Assembly (NCBI GenBank): GCA_025360685.1
Contig: JANYBR010000200.1
Location: 1 to 19,661 of the forward strand
From: Pseudomonadota bacterium
GTDB lineage: Bacteria; Pseudomonadota; Alphaproteobacteria; Micropepsales; Micropepsaceae
Direction of reading: 5' to 3'
Length of the DNA stretch: 19,661 nucleotides
The notes beneath the pieces were generated by a model, which was given only the letters and a program-made list of their open reading frames with translations, had not been told where the DNA came from and ran no database searches. This document shows positions 1 to 6,386 of the stretch, piece after piece; position 1 is the stretch's first letter, and each line of letters starts with the position of its first letter. Made by a program: the position numbers and the translations under genes.

Positions 1-483
1 GTTTCCTCGATCAATTTCGAAGATCCGGAAAAAATCAAGCACAAGGTGCATTTCGACAATCTGACGCCGCTTTACCCCACCCGTTGGCTCGACATGGAGC
101 TGAAAGACCCGACCATCAAGGACAAGACCGGTAGGGTCATCAACATCGAGGAAGGCGGCTCGCTCACCATCATCTCCACGGCGCTGATCGATACCGGCAG
201 CCGCATGGACGAGGTGATCTTCGAAGAGTTCAAGGGCACCGGCAATTCGGAAATCGTGCTCGACCGCAAAGTCGCGGACAAGCGCGTCTATCCGGCCATC
301 GACATTCTCAAGTCCGGCACCCGCAAGGACGAACTGCTGCTCGACAAGGGCACGCTCGCCAAGACGCATGTGCTGCGCCGCATCCTGGCGCCGATGGGAA
401 CCACAGACGCGATCGAGTTCCTGCTCGACAAGCTCAGATCGGCCAAGAACAACGCGGACTTCTTCGACAGCATGAATACCTGA
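1..483 (+). CDS. rho: Transcription termination factor Rho, 3' part, with the ATPase core missing
   Basis: The frame is open from base 1, so the 5' end lies outside the window. Rho is the hexameric RNA-dependent ATPase/helicase that ends transcription. The first ~47 residues match the end of the RNA-binding domain and linker (INFEDPEKIKHKVHFDNLTP ... KTGRVI). The next residues are NIEEGGSLTIISTALIDTGS, which in normal Rho lies about 140 residues further on (roughly from position 306 in E. coli numbering, against ~162 for the preceding residue). The skipped segment should carry the Walker A lysines, the Walker B aspartate and the Q-loop. The C-terminal part is intact: EEFKGTGN, SGTR with the arginine-finger residue, and the ending DFFDSMNT. 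The reading frame is preserved across the join. A protein like this could not hydrolyse ATP. It may be a decayed or second copy, or an assembly error. Identity is certain; functional status is not. Confidence 0.88.
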   Translation, partial: VSSINFEDPEKIKHKVHFDNLTPLYPTRWLDMELKDPTIKDKTGRVINIEEGGSLTIISTALIDTGSRMDEVIFEEFKGTGNSEIVLDRKVADKRVYPAIDILKSGTRKDELLLDKGTLAKTHVLRRILAPMGTTDAIEFLLDKLRSAKNNADFFDSMNT

Positions 484-499
484 ACGCGAACGAGGAGCG

Positions 500-1204
500 A
501 TGGCTGTGAAGCTTGTTCTGCTGCACAGCCCGCTCGTCGGGCCCGGAACGTGGCGCACGCTGGCACCCCTGCTGCGCGCGCAAGGATATGAAGTCGCCGT
601 CCCCGACTATTCGGGCGAGATGGCAGGAGGCCCTCCGTACTACGCAAGGATTGTCCGGACGGCACGCGCCGCAACCGGCAGCAATTCAGCCAGCACGATT
701 CTGGTCGCCCATAGCGGCGCCGGTGCCTTGGTTCCTGCAATCGCAGATGGTGGTTTGGCCGGCGGCGCGATCTTCATTGACGCGTTACTGCCGCATCCCC
801 GGGTCAGCTGGTTTTCAACGGCGCCCGAGGCATTGAAGTCCCGCCTGGTTCAAATGGAGCGCGATGGCCGCCTTCCGCCCTGGCACCGTTGGTGGCAGAA
901 GGGCGCGATTGAATCCTTGTTCAACGATGCAACTGCCTATCAGCGCTTTGCCGCGGAGCTCAACGATCTTCCATTCGCCTACTTCAACGAACCGGCGCCG
1001 GCCATCGATTTGTCGGGCACCATCGCCTGTGCCTATCTGCAACTGGGATCAGGCTACGAGGCGGAGGCGGCGATTGCCGAAGAACGCGGCTGGCCGGTGG
1101 CCAGGCTTAAGCTGCACCATCTGGCAATACTGACGCATGGCGAGGAGATCGTCGCACAGGTTGAGGTGCTGGCACGCAGGCTGATCGCGCACCCGGCGGA
1201 TTAG
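500..1204 (+). CDS. Alpha/beta-fold hydrolase
   Basis: A 234-aa cytoplasmic protein of the alpha/beta-hydrolase superfamily. It begins with the usual strand and oxyanion-hole region (VLLHSPLVGPGTW, residues 6-18). The nucleophile elbow HSGAG is at residues 71-75, with Ser72 as nucleophile. A late HHLAILTH segment (206-213) supplies the candidate catalytic histidine. The acidic member of the triad is not obvious. The ATG is preceded by a good Shine-Dalgarno (GAGGAG, 6 nt upstream), 16 bp after the rho stop, so it may be co-transcribed with rho. Its stop codon overlaps the stop of the convergent yqhA-like gene (TTAG). The substrate cannot be deduced. No signal peptide or membrane segment is visible. 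Confidence 0.85.
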   Translation: MAVKLVLLHSPLVGPGTWRTLAPLLRAQGYEVAVPDYSGEMAGGPPYYARIVRTARAATGSNSASTILVAHSGAGALVPAIADGGLAGGAIFIDALLPHPRVSWFSTAPEALKSRLVQMERDGRLPPWHRWWQKGAIESLFNDATAYQRFAAELNDLPFAYFNEPAPAIDLSGTIACAYLQLGSGYEAEAAIAEERGWPVARLKLHHLAILTHGEEIVAQVEVLARRLIAHPAD

Positions 1205-1749
1205 CGGTGCTCGGCTTCGTCGATCGGCTTGTTCTGGGAGCCCTTTTCGCCGAGCCAGTCCATGAAGACGAGCACGATTCCCGAAACCAGGAACATGCCG
1301 TGCAGTTCCATCAGCCAGACCAGATTGCTCTTGTCGACGCTTTCGATCGACATGAACGATTTCAGCAGATGAATGACCGAGATCGCGATGATCGAGGCGA
1401 TCAGCTTCAGTTTCATGTTGCTGAAATCGACGCGGCCCATCCAGACCGGCTTGTCGGGGTTGCCTTCCAGGTCCATGCGCGAGACGAAATTCTCGTAGCC
1501 GGCGAACACGACCATCAGGGTCAGATTTCCGGCCAAGGACATGTCGATCAAGGTCAGTAGCCACAGGACGACCGTGTTCTCCTGCAGGTCCATGGTCAGG
1601 ACCTTCGAGGTTTCCTCGACGACTTCCTTGCCGAAGGTGATCATCAGGACGACGAGCGCGATGACGAGGCCGATATAGAACGGCGCCATCAGCCAGCGGC
1701 TGCGGAACAGGGATTGTTCGAAGATTTCTTCGTAGCGTTTGGTAGGCAT
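1201..1749 (-). CDS. yqhA: YqhA / UPF0114 family membrane protein
   Basis: An integral membrane protein of 182 aa resembling E. coli YqhA (UPF0114, TIGR00645-like). Conserved stretches include FEQSLFRSRWLMAPFYIGL, LLTLIDMSLAGNLTLMVVF, AGYENFVSRMD, and IASIIAISVIHLLKSFM. About four hydrophobic segments are visible: two near the N-terminus, one around ISVIHLL, and one near the C-terminus (MFLVSGIVLVFMDWL). Its molecular role is not established. The ATG at 1749 is chosen over a GTG at 1758 because GGTGAG sits just upstream of the ATG and nothing comparable precedes the GTG. It is convergent with the hydrolase, with overlapping stops, and divergent from the HD-domain gene. Confidence 0.88.
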   Translation of the reverse strand: MPTKRYEEIFEQSLFRSRWLMAPFYIGLVIALVVLMITFGKEVVEETSKVLTMDLQENTVVLWLLTLIDMSLAGNLTLMVVFAGYENFVSRMDLEGNPDKPVWMGRVDFSNMKLKLIASIIAISVIHLLKSFMSIESVDKSNLVWLMELHGMFLVSGIVLVFMDWLGEKGSQNKPIDEAEHR

Positions 1750-1897
1750 GAAGCTCACCCGCGCGTGATTCGGCGGGACTCAGTAAACGCGACAATGACC
1801 GGGGTTTGAAGGCGAATCGTCGCCCGGCCGGATGGCGGTTGACCGTGTCTCGTCAGCGTCGGAAACTACCGCCGGCACGAGAGGGAAGAGTCTTCAG

Positions 1898-2500
1898 ATG
1901 ACCGAACATGCAAGCGACCGCGCCCAGTTCAAGGCCATGGCGGAAGGAACACAGGAAGACTGGATGAAAATCGCGGTCGCCTCAGCGCCCTTTGGCCGTG
2001 ACCTGCCAAACCGTGTGCTGGCACACCTTCAGCTCCTCAAGGGAGATTGTGGCGGCTTCGCGGTGGACCGGCTGGAGCATTCGCTGCAATCAGCCAGCTT
2101 GGCGCATCGCGACGCCATGGATGAGGAATATGTGGTCTGTGCGCTGATGCACGACATCGGCGACATATTGGCGTCGGCGAACCACGCCGAACTCGGCGCC
2201 ACGATCATGCGCCCCTTCGTGTCGGAGGAGAATTGGTGGACGATGCAGCACCACGGCATCTTCCAGGGTTACTACTTCTTCCACTATCTCGGCCTCGACC
2301 GGGACATGCGCGATCAGTTCCGCGGCCATCCCAGTTTCGAGCGCACGGCGCTGTTCTGCGCGCGGCACGACCAGAACGCCTTCGATCCGAACTACGACAC
2401 GATGCCGCTCGAGGCCTTCGTGCCGCTGGTTCACCGTGTCATGGCACGGCCGAAGAACTCGATCTACCTGCGCCCAGATGCGAAGGCAGCGGCGGAGTAA
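1898..2500 (+). CDS. HD-domain metal-dependent protein
   Basis: A 200-aa soluble protein with an HD-superfamily metal-binding pattern: His61 (EHSLQSA), His85-Asp86 (LMHDIGD), further histidines at 118-119 (MQHHG) and Asp158 (CARHDQN). HD proteins are usually phosphohydrolases. A subset close to PhnZ and myo-inositol oxygenase are di-iron oxygenases, and the histidine-rich middle of this protein (NHAE, QHHG, FFHY) makes that alternative possible. The ATG at 1898 is preferred because GAGGGAAGAG ends 7 nt upstream. An in-frame ATG at 1832 would add 22 low-complexity residues and has no clear ribosome site. The gene is convergent with vapC, 12 bp apart. No neighbouring phosphonate genes are present to identify a substrate. 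Confidence 0.8.
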   Translation: MTEHASDRAQFKAMAEGTQEDWMKIAVASAPFGRDLPNRVLAHLQLLKGDCGGFAVDRLEHSLQSASLAHRDAMDEEYVVCALMHDIGDILASANHAELGATIMRPFVSEENWWTMQHHGIFQGYYFFHYLGLDRDMRDQFRGHPSFERTALFCARHDQNAFDPNYDTMPLEAFVPLVHRVMARPKNSIYLRPDAKAAAE

Positions 2501-2512
2501 GGCACGCCTCGT

Positions 2513-2887
2513 TCAGGCGAGCTTGAGACCGCAATGTTTTGCGAAGTGACGAAAGTCCGCATCGCGCGTGACTAGTGCTACATCGTGATCGATGCAGGAT
2601 TGGGCGATCAATGCGTCTGCGACCTTGGCCTTATGACCCTTGCGTTTGAGCAGTCTGCGAGCCTCGCCGGCGCGTTGCCAGTAGCCTTCGACAACCGACA
2701 GCAAGGGAAAATTGGCGATGGTTTCCGCCATCTCTTTCGCGGCGGCCGGATCGGACAGGAGTTCCGTTTGAACCACGGGCGGCAGTACAATGCTCCCCGC
2801 TGCGAGGGCAGATGCAATCGCCTCGATGTCGGCGCCGGCCTCGCCCTTGAAGTAAGCTGAAAGCGAACTTGAGTCAGCGGCAATCAT
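2513..2887 (-). CDS. vapC: VapC-type PIN-domain toxin (endoribonuclease)
   Basis: A 124-aa PIN-domain protein, a normal length for VapC toxins, which are Mg-dependent RNases that often cut tRNA or rRNA. The acidic active-site set is visible: Asp5 (AADSS), Glu42 (QTELL), Asp91 (KVADALIA) and Asp109/Asp111 (TRDADF). The start codon overlaps the stop of the upstream antitoxin gene by an ATGA junction, the usual translational coupling of type II toxin-antitoxin pairs. It is convergent with the HD-domain gene. All catalytic acids are present, so the toxin looks intact. Confidence 0.92.
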   Translation of the reverse strand: MIAADSSSLSAYFKGEAGADIEAIASALAAGSIVLPPVVQTELLSDPAAAKEMAETIANFPLLSVVEGYWQRAGEARRLLKRKGHKAKVADALIAQSCIDHDVALVTRDADFRHFAKHCGLKLA

Positions 2888-3081
2888 TCGCGGTCGTAGC
2901 GCAGTTCATCGAGAGTCATCGAAAACTTCACTTTGCCGCGCAGTTCGAGGGCGCGCTGCTGGGCCTGGATCGAGCGCAGTCTTTTGAGTGCGGCGCGCAC
3001 CGTTTCGGTTACGCCGGCGCCGACATATTCCTGGGCGGCCGCGAGGTCGTCGACCGGCACTTCAACCGTTATTTTGCGCAT
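2884..3081 (-). CDS. vapB: VapB-type antitoxin (ribbon-helix-helix)
   Basis: A 65-aa partner of the adjacent VapC. The N-terminus (KITVEVPVDDLAAAQEYVG ... ETVRAALKRL) reads as a ribbon-helix-helix DNA-binding domain. The C-terminal tail (VKFSMTLDELRYDRE) is the type of flexible segment that wraps the toxin. Such antitoxins neutralise VapC and repress their own promoter. The start is uncertain: the ATG at 3081 has GGGAG very close (2 nt), and an in-frame ATG lies at 3090. The longest frame (to 3141) adds residues unlike the family. The gene lies 69 bp downstream of the quinone oxidoreductase on the same strand, so read-through is likely. Confidence 0.85.
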   Translation of the reverse strand: MRKITVEVPVDDLAAAQEYVGAGVTETVRAALKRLRSIQAQQRALELRGKVKFSMTLDELRYDRE

Positions 3082-3103
3082 TTCTCCCATGCCAGCATCG
3101 ATA

Positions 3104-3156
3104 CCATAGTCGACGCTGGTTTGCAAGCTGGTCCAGGACACCAGTATGGACTATGG
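3104..3156. promoter_or_regulatory. Candidate vapBC operator: paired inverted repeats
   Basis: In front of vapB, CCATAGTC (3104-3111) is matched by GACTATGG (3149-3156). Between them CTGGT (3128-3132) and ACCAG (3140-3144) form a second inverted pair. Autoregulated toxin-antitoxin operons usually have such repeats just upstream of the antitoxin. The outer right arm overlaps the stop codon of the quinone oxidoreductase gene. Binding is inferred only from position and symmetry. Confidence 0.4.
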
Positions 3157-4119
3157 GATCAACACCGTGGCCCCCGTCGTGGTCCGCGAATGCAGCGCTT
3201 CGTGCGCCTTGCGCGCCTCGGACAATTTGAAGCGCTGATGAACCGCGATCTTTACCGCGCCCGACGCGATGACGGCGAAGAGATCGTCGGCGGTCTCCTG
3301 CAACTCCTTCGTGGTGCGCGTGTAGCTGACGAGAGTCGGGCGCGTCAGATAAAGCGAGCCCTTGGCGCTCAGGATGCCGGGTTCGAATGGCGGCACGGCG
3401 CCGGACGAATTGCCAAAATTCACCAGCATGCCGCGCACGGCGAGGCAATCGAGCGAGCCCGCGAAGGTGTCCTTGCCGACCGAATCGTAGACCACCGGCA
3501 CACCGACGCCGCCGGTGATCTCGCGCACGCGCTTCACCCAGTCATCTTTGCGCGTGTTGAGCACATGCGCGCAGCCATTGTCCCTGGCGAGCGCGACCTT
3601 TTCTTCGGACCCTACGGTGCCGATCACGGTGACGCCCAGATGTTTGGCCCATTGTGCGGCGATCAGGCCGACTCCGCCGGCAGCGGCGTGAAACAAAATC
3701 GTCTGGCCCGCCTGCACCGGAAATGTGCGCTTAAGAAGATATTGCGCGGTCATGCCTTTGAGCATCGCGGCTGCCGCCGTCTCGTCGCTGACGCTTGCCG
3801 GTATTTTCACCAGGCGGTCGGCCGGCACATTGTTGGCATCAGCGTAGGCGCCCATCGCGCCGGCATAGGCCACGCGATCGCCGGTCCTCAGGCTCGTCAC
3901 GCCCTCGCCCAGGGCCTCCACGACGCCGGCGGCTTCGCTGCCGAGGCCAGACGGCAGTGGAAGTCTGTAGAGCCCCGTGCGGTGATAAGTGTCGATGAAA
4001 TTGACGCCGACGACCGTGTGCTTGACCCGCACCTGGCCGGCAGCCGGCGGCGGCAAGTCGAATTCGACATAGTCGAGAACTTCTGGGCCGCCGGTCTGGC
4101 TGAATCGAATTGCTTTCAT
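3151..4119 (-). CDS. qor: NADPH:quinone oxidoreductase (zeta-crystallin-like MDR family)
   Basis: A 322-aa medium-chain dehydrogenase/reductase without the zinc ligands of alcohol dehydrogenases, typical of quinone oxidoreductases that reduce quinones with NADPH in the cytoplasm. Visible family features are MKAIRFSQTGGPEVL at the N-terminus, VGVNFIDTYHRTGLY (37-51), GSEAAGVVEALG (60-71), the nucleotide-binding turn AAAGGVG (145-151) in a Rossmann fold, and YDSVGKDTF. Length agrees with E. coli QorA (~327 aa). The ATG at 4119 is chosen because GGAGG lies 6 nt upstream; a longer start at 4131 lies before that site. Transcribed toward vapBC and divergent from the MFS gene, with a ~230-bp promoter region between in which I see no clear consensus promoter. 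Confidence 0.92.
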   Translation of the reverse strand: MKAIRFSQTGGPEVLDYVEFDLPPPAAGQVRVKHTVVGVNFIDTYHRTGLYRLPLPSGLGSEAAGVVEALGEGVTSLRTGDRVAYAGAMGAYADANNVPADRLVKIPASVSDETAAAAMLKGMTAQYLLKRTFPVQAGQTILFHAAAGGVGLIAAQWAKHLGVTVIGTVGSEEKVALARDNGCAHVLNTRKDDWVKRVREITGGVGVPVVYDSVGKDTFAGSLDCLAVRGMLVNFGNSSGAVPPFEPGILSAKGSLYLTRPTLVSYTRTTKELQETADDLFAVIASGAVKIAVHQRFKLSEARKAHEALHSRTTTGATVLIP

Positions 4120-4352
4120 GCTGTCCTCCAATGCCTCGTGGCGATTTTCGCGACGGGCCGAGCTTCGTTTTCAACTATTTGTACTCCTCCGTGCCGGTTC
4201 CGACAGCGGCTGGAAGGCGATACTGCAATCTAGTTTGGCGCAGCTGGATCAGACTTCAAGCCCGTCCCTGAGGGCTGCACACGGCCCGGAGCACTTGCGC
4301 CGAGACACGAGATACGCGAGGTGATCGGCCCACTGAGCCAGTGTTCCGCACC

Positions 4353-5618
4353 ATGTCCGATGTTCCCGTCACCGATGACCATGTGCCCGGCCCCTCGCAA
4401 AGCCGCCGGCGTGCGGCGTTCGGGTTCATTTTCGTCAGTGCCGTCGCCAGCGCCATGTCGATCGGCTTCATGGTGCCGATCCTTCCCAACCTGCTCAAGC
4501 AATTCACGGGCGGCGACACCGCGTCGGCGTCGGAGTGGAATGTGACGTTCGCCGTCTGCGGCGGAATGATGAGTTTTTTCGCCGGACCGATTCTCGGACT
4601 GCTTTCGGACCGGCTGGGACGGCGGCCGGTGTTGTTGATCTCGCTGACCGGATTCGGCCTCGATTTTCTCTTCATGGCGTTCGCACCGAGCCTTTCCTGG
4701 CTATTCGTCGGCCGGCTGATCAGCGGCGCAACATCGGGAATCTTCTCGACCGCGAACGCCTATGTCGCCGACGTGACGGCGCCGGAGAACCGTGCGCGGG
4801 CATTCGGCTGGATGGGCTCGGCGTTCAGCTTCGGCTTTCTGGCCGGTCCGGCGATCGGTGGGTTGCTCGGAAACTACAATCTTCGCCTGCCGTTCATGGC
4901 GGCGGCGGCGCTGACATTGCTCAACGCCTTCTACGGCCTGCTGGTTTTGCCGGAATCACTGCCGGAGAACCGGCGTGCCACTTCATTCCACTGGCGCCGC
5001 GCCAATCCGCTCGGCTCGCTCACCTTGCTGCGCTCGCATCACGAGCTGCTGCCGTTGGCCGGTGTCGGATTCCTCAACCAGCTTGCCAATATGGTGTGGC
5101 CCAGCGTCTTCGTTCTCTACACCGGCTATCGCTATCACTGGACGCCCGGCACGACGGGCTTCGTGATGATGGGCGGCAGCGTGATGGGAATTGCCGTGCA
5201 GAGCTTCGTCGTCGGTCCAGCGGTCAAGAGATTTGGCGAGCGCGGCACGATGCTGGCCGGAGCCACATCGGCCGCACTGGCGCTTGGCTGGTATGCGTTT
5301 GCGCCAAGCGGCTTGATCTATCTGATCGGCATGCCGATCAGCGCTTTGTGGGGTCTGCTTATTCCCGGCTTGCAGGGCCTGATGACGCGGCGCGTCGGTG
5401 CCCATGAACAAGGTCAGCTTCAGGGCGCCAATCAAAGCCTGATCGGAATAGCGTCCGTCGTGGGACCGCTCTTGTTCGGGCTTTCATTCGCTTGGGCGGT
5501 GCGTCACCCGGGATGGCACGTGCCGGGCCTGCCGTTGATGCTGGCATCGCTGACAATGGTCGCCTGCCTGTCGCTGGCAATCTGGGCAGGACGGCGCGCC
5601 GCCAAGCTGGCGCCGTAG
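4353..5618 (+). CDS. MFS transporter, TetA-like drug/proton antiporter
   Basis: A 421-aa inner-membrane transporter of the major facilitator superfamily with about twelve hydrophobic segments. Motif A of the drug:H+ antiporters, GLLSDRLGRRPVLL, follows the second membrane segment, and LPESLPENRR closes the first half as in TetA/TCR-type exporters. The second half starts at about the SHHELLPLAGVGFLNQ segment. It probably exports a small hydrophobic compound; the substrate cannot be read from sequence. The start is uncertain: the ATG at 4353 is preferred over an in-frame GTG at 4341, and neither has a strong ribosome site. It is convergent with the dienelactone hydrolase gene (6 bp between stops). 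No TetR-type regulator lies next to it. Confidence 0.88.
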   Translation: MSDVPVTDDHVPGPSQSRRRAAFGFIFVSAVASAMSIGFMVPILPNLLKQFTGGDTASASEWNVTFAVCGGMMSFFAGPILGLLSDRLGRRPVLLISLTGFGLDFLFMAFAPSLSWLFVGRLISGATSGIFSTANAYVADVTAPENRARAFGWMGSAFSFGFLAGPAIGGLLGNYNLRLPFMAAAALTLLNAFYGLLVLPESLPENRRATSFHWRRANPLGSLTLLRSHHELLPLAGVGFLNQLANMVWPSVFVLYTGYRYHWTPGTTGFVMMGGSVMGIAVQSFVVGPAVKRFGERGTMLAGATSAALALGWYAFAPSGLIYLIGMPISALWGLLIPGLQGLMTRRVGAHEQGQLQGANQSLIGIASVVGPLLFGLSFAWAVRHPGWHVPGLPLMLASLTMVACLSLAIWAGRRAAKLAP

Positions 5619-5624
5619 TTCCGT

Positions 5625-6329
5625 TTAACTCAGATGCTGCCGGAAGAACGTCGCGGTGCGGCCATTGGCGAGATCCGCGCAAGCCTTGTCGTAGTGATCG
5701 CCGCCCTGGCGTGCGAAGGCGTGGTTCATTTCCGGATAGGAATGCAGGGTGGCGAGTGGATTGTTTTTCAGTCCGTCGATGATCTTCTTCTGCGCGTCGG
5801 GCGGGACAAATTCGTCCTTGCCGGCGATATGCAGCATGAGCGGTTTTCTGATCTTGGCCGCTTCGCCCAGCTTGTCCTGGATGTTCACGCCGTAGTAGCC
5901 GACGCTGGCATCGCAATCGGTGCGCGCCGCCGTCAGATAGGCGAGCAGTCCGCCCAGGCAGTAGCCGACGGCGCCGACCTTGCCGGTGCAGCCGGCGATC
6001 GAGTGGCGCAGATAGTTGATCGACGACTGGATGTCCTTGATGCCCGCGTCCTGGTTGAAACGGCCCATCAGGTCGAAGGCGCGTTTCCATTCGGCGTCGC
6101 TGCGGTCGGTGAGCTGGACGCCCGGTTCAAGCCGCCAGAACAGATCGGGCGCCAGCGCGAAGTAGCCGCGTGCCGCGAAGTCGTCGGCGATCTGGCGCAT
6201 CACCTTGTTGACGCCAAAGATTTCCTGGATGACGACCACGCCGGGGCCTCGTCCCGCAGCCGGCGACGCGAGATAGGCACCGAATTCCCCGTCGGGGCTG
6301 CTTTTGACTCTGACGTCCTGACCGCTCAT
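5625..6329 (-). CDS. Dienelactone hydrolase family protein
   Basis: A 234-aa alpha/beta hydrolase of the dienelactone hydrolase family, which opens lactone rings (carboxymethylenebutenolidase, EC 3.1.1.45, in chlorocatechol breakdown) but includes many members of other or unknown function. All expected active-site residues are visible: Glu36 (QEIFGV), Cys124 in the elbow GYCLGG, Asp172 (GKDEFVP) and His203 (MNHAF). The ATG at 6329 has GGAGG 8 nt upstream. The longer frame to 6368 adds residues with no family match. It lies 57 bp downstream of the DUF255 gene on the same strand, possibly one transcript. No chlorocatechol genes are nearby, so a general hydrolase role is as likely. Confidence 0.92.
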   Translation of the reverse strand: MSGQDVRVKSSPDGEFGAYLASPAAGRGPGVVVIQEIFGVNKVMRQIADDFAARGYFALAPDLFWRLEPGVQLTDRSDAEWKRAFDLMGRFNQDAGIKDIQSSINYLRHSIAGCTGKVGAVGYCLGGLLAYLTAARTDCDASVGYYGVNIQDKLGEAAKIRKPLMLHIAGKDEFVPPDAQKKIIDGLKNNPLATLHSYPEMNHAFARQGGDHYDKACADLANGRTATFFRQHLS

Positions 6330-6386
6330 CGGCGCGCCTCCACTTTGGCGGCGAGAGTAGCGATTCAAACGGCCCGAGAGGACTCT

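Noticed and set aside
2869..4233. Plus-strand ORF of 454 codons over vapBC and qor
   Set aside because: It is antisense to three genes with clear family motifs, is rich in Arg/His/Ala as expected for a shadow frame in GC-rich DNA, and matches no family.
4535..5407. Second plus-strand frame of 290 codons inside the MFS gene
   Set aside because: Composition is arginine-rich shadow type, while the other frame gives a textbook MFS protein.
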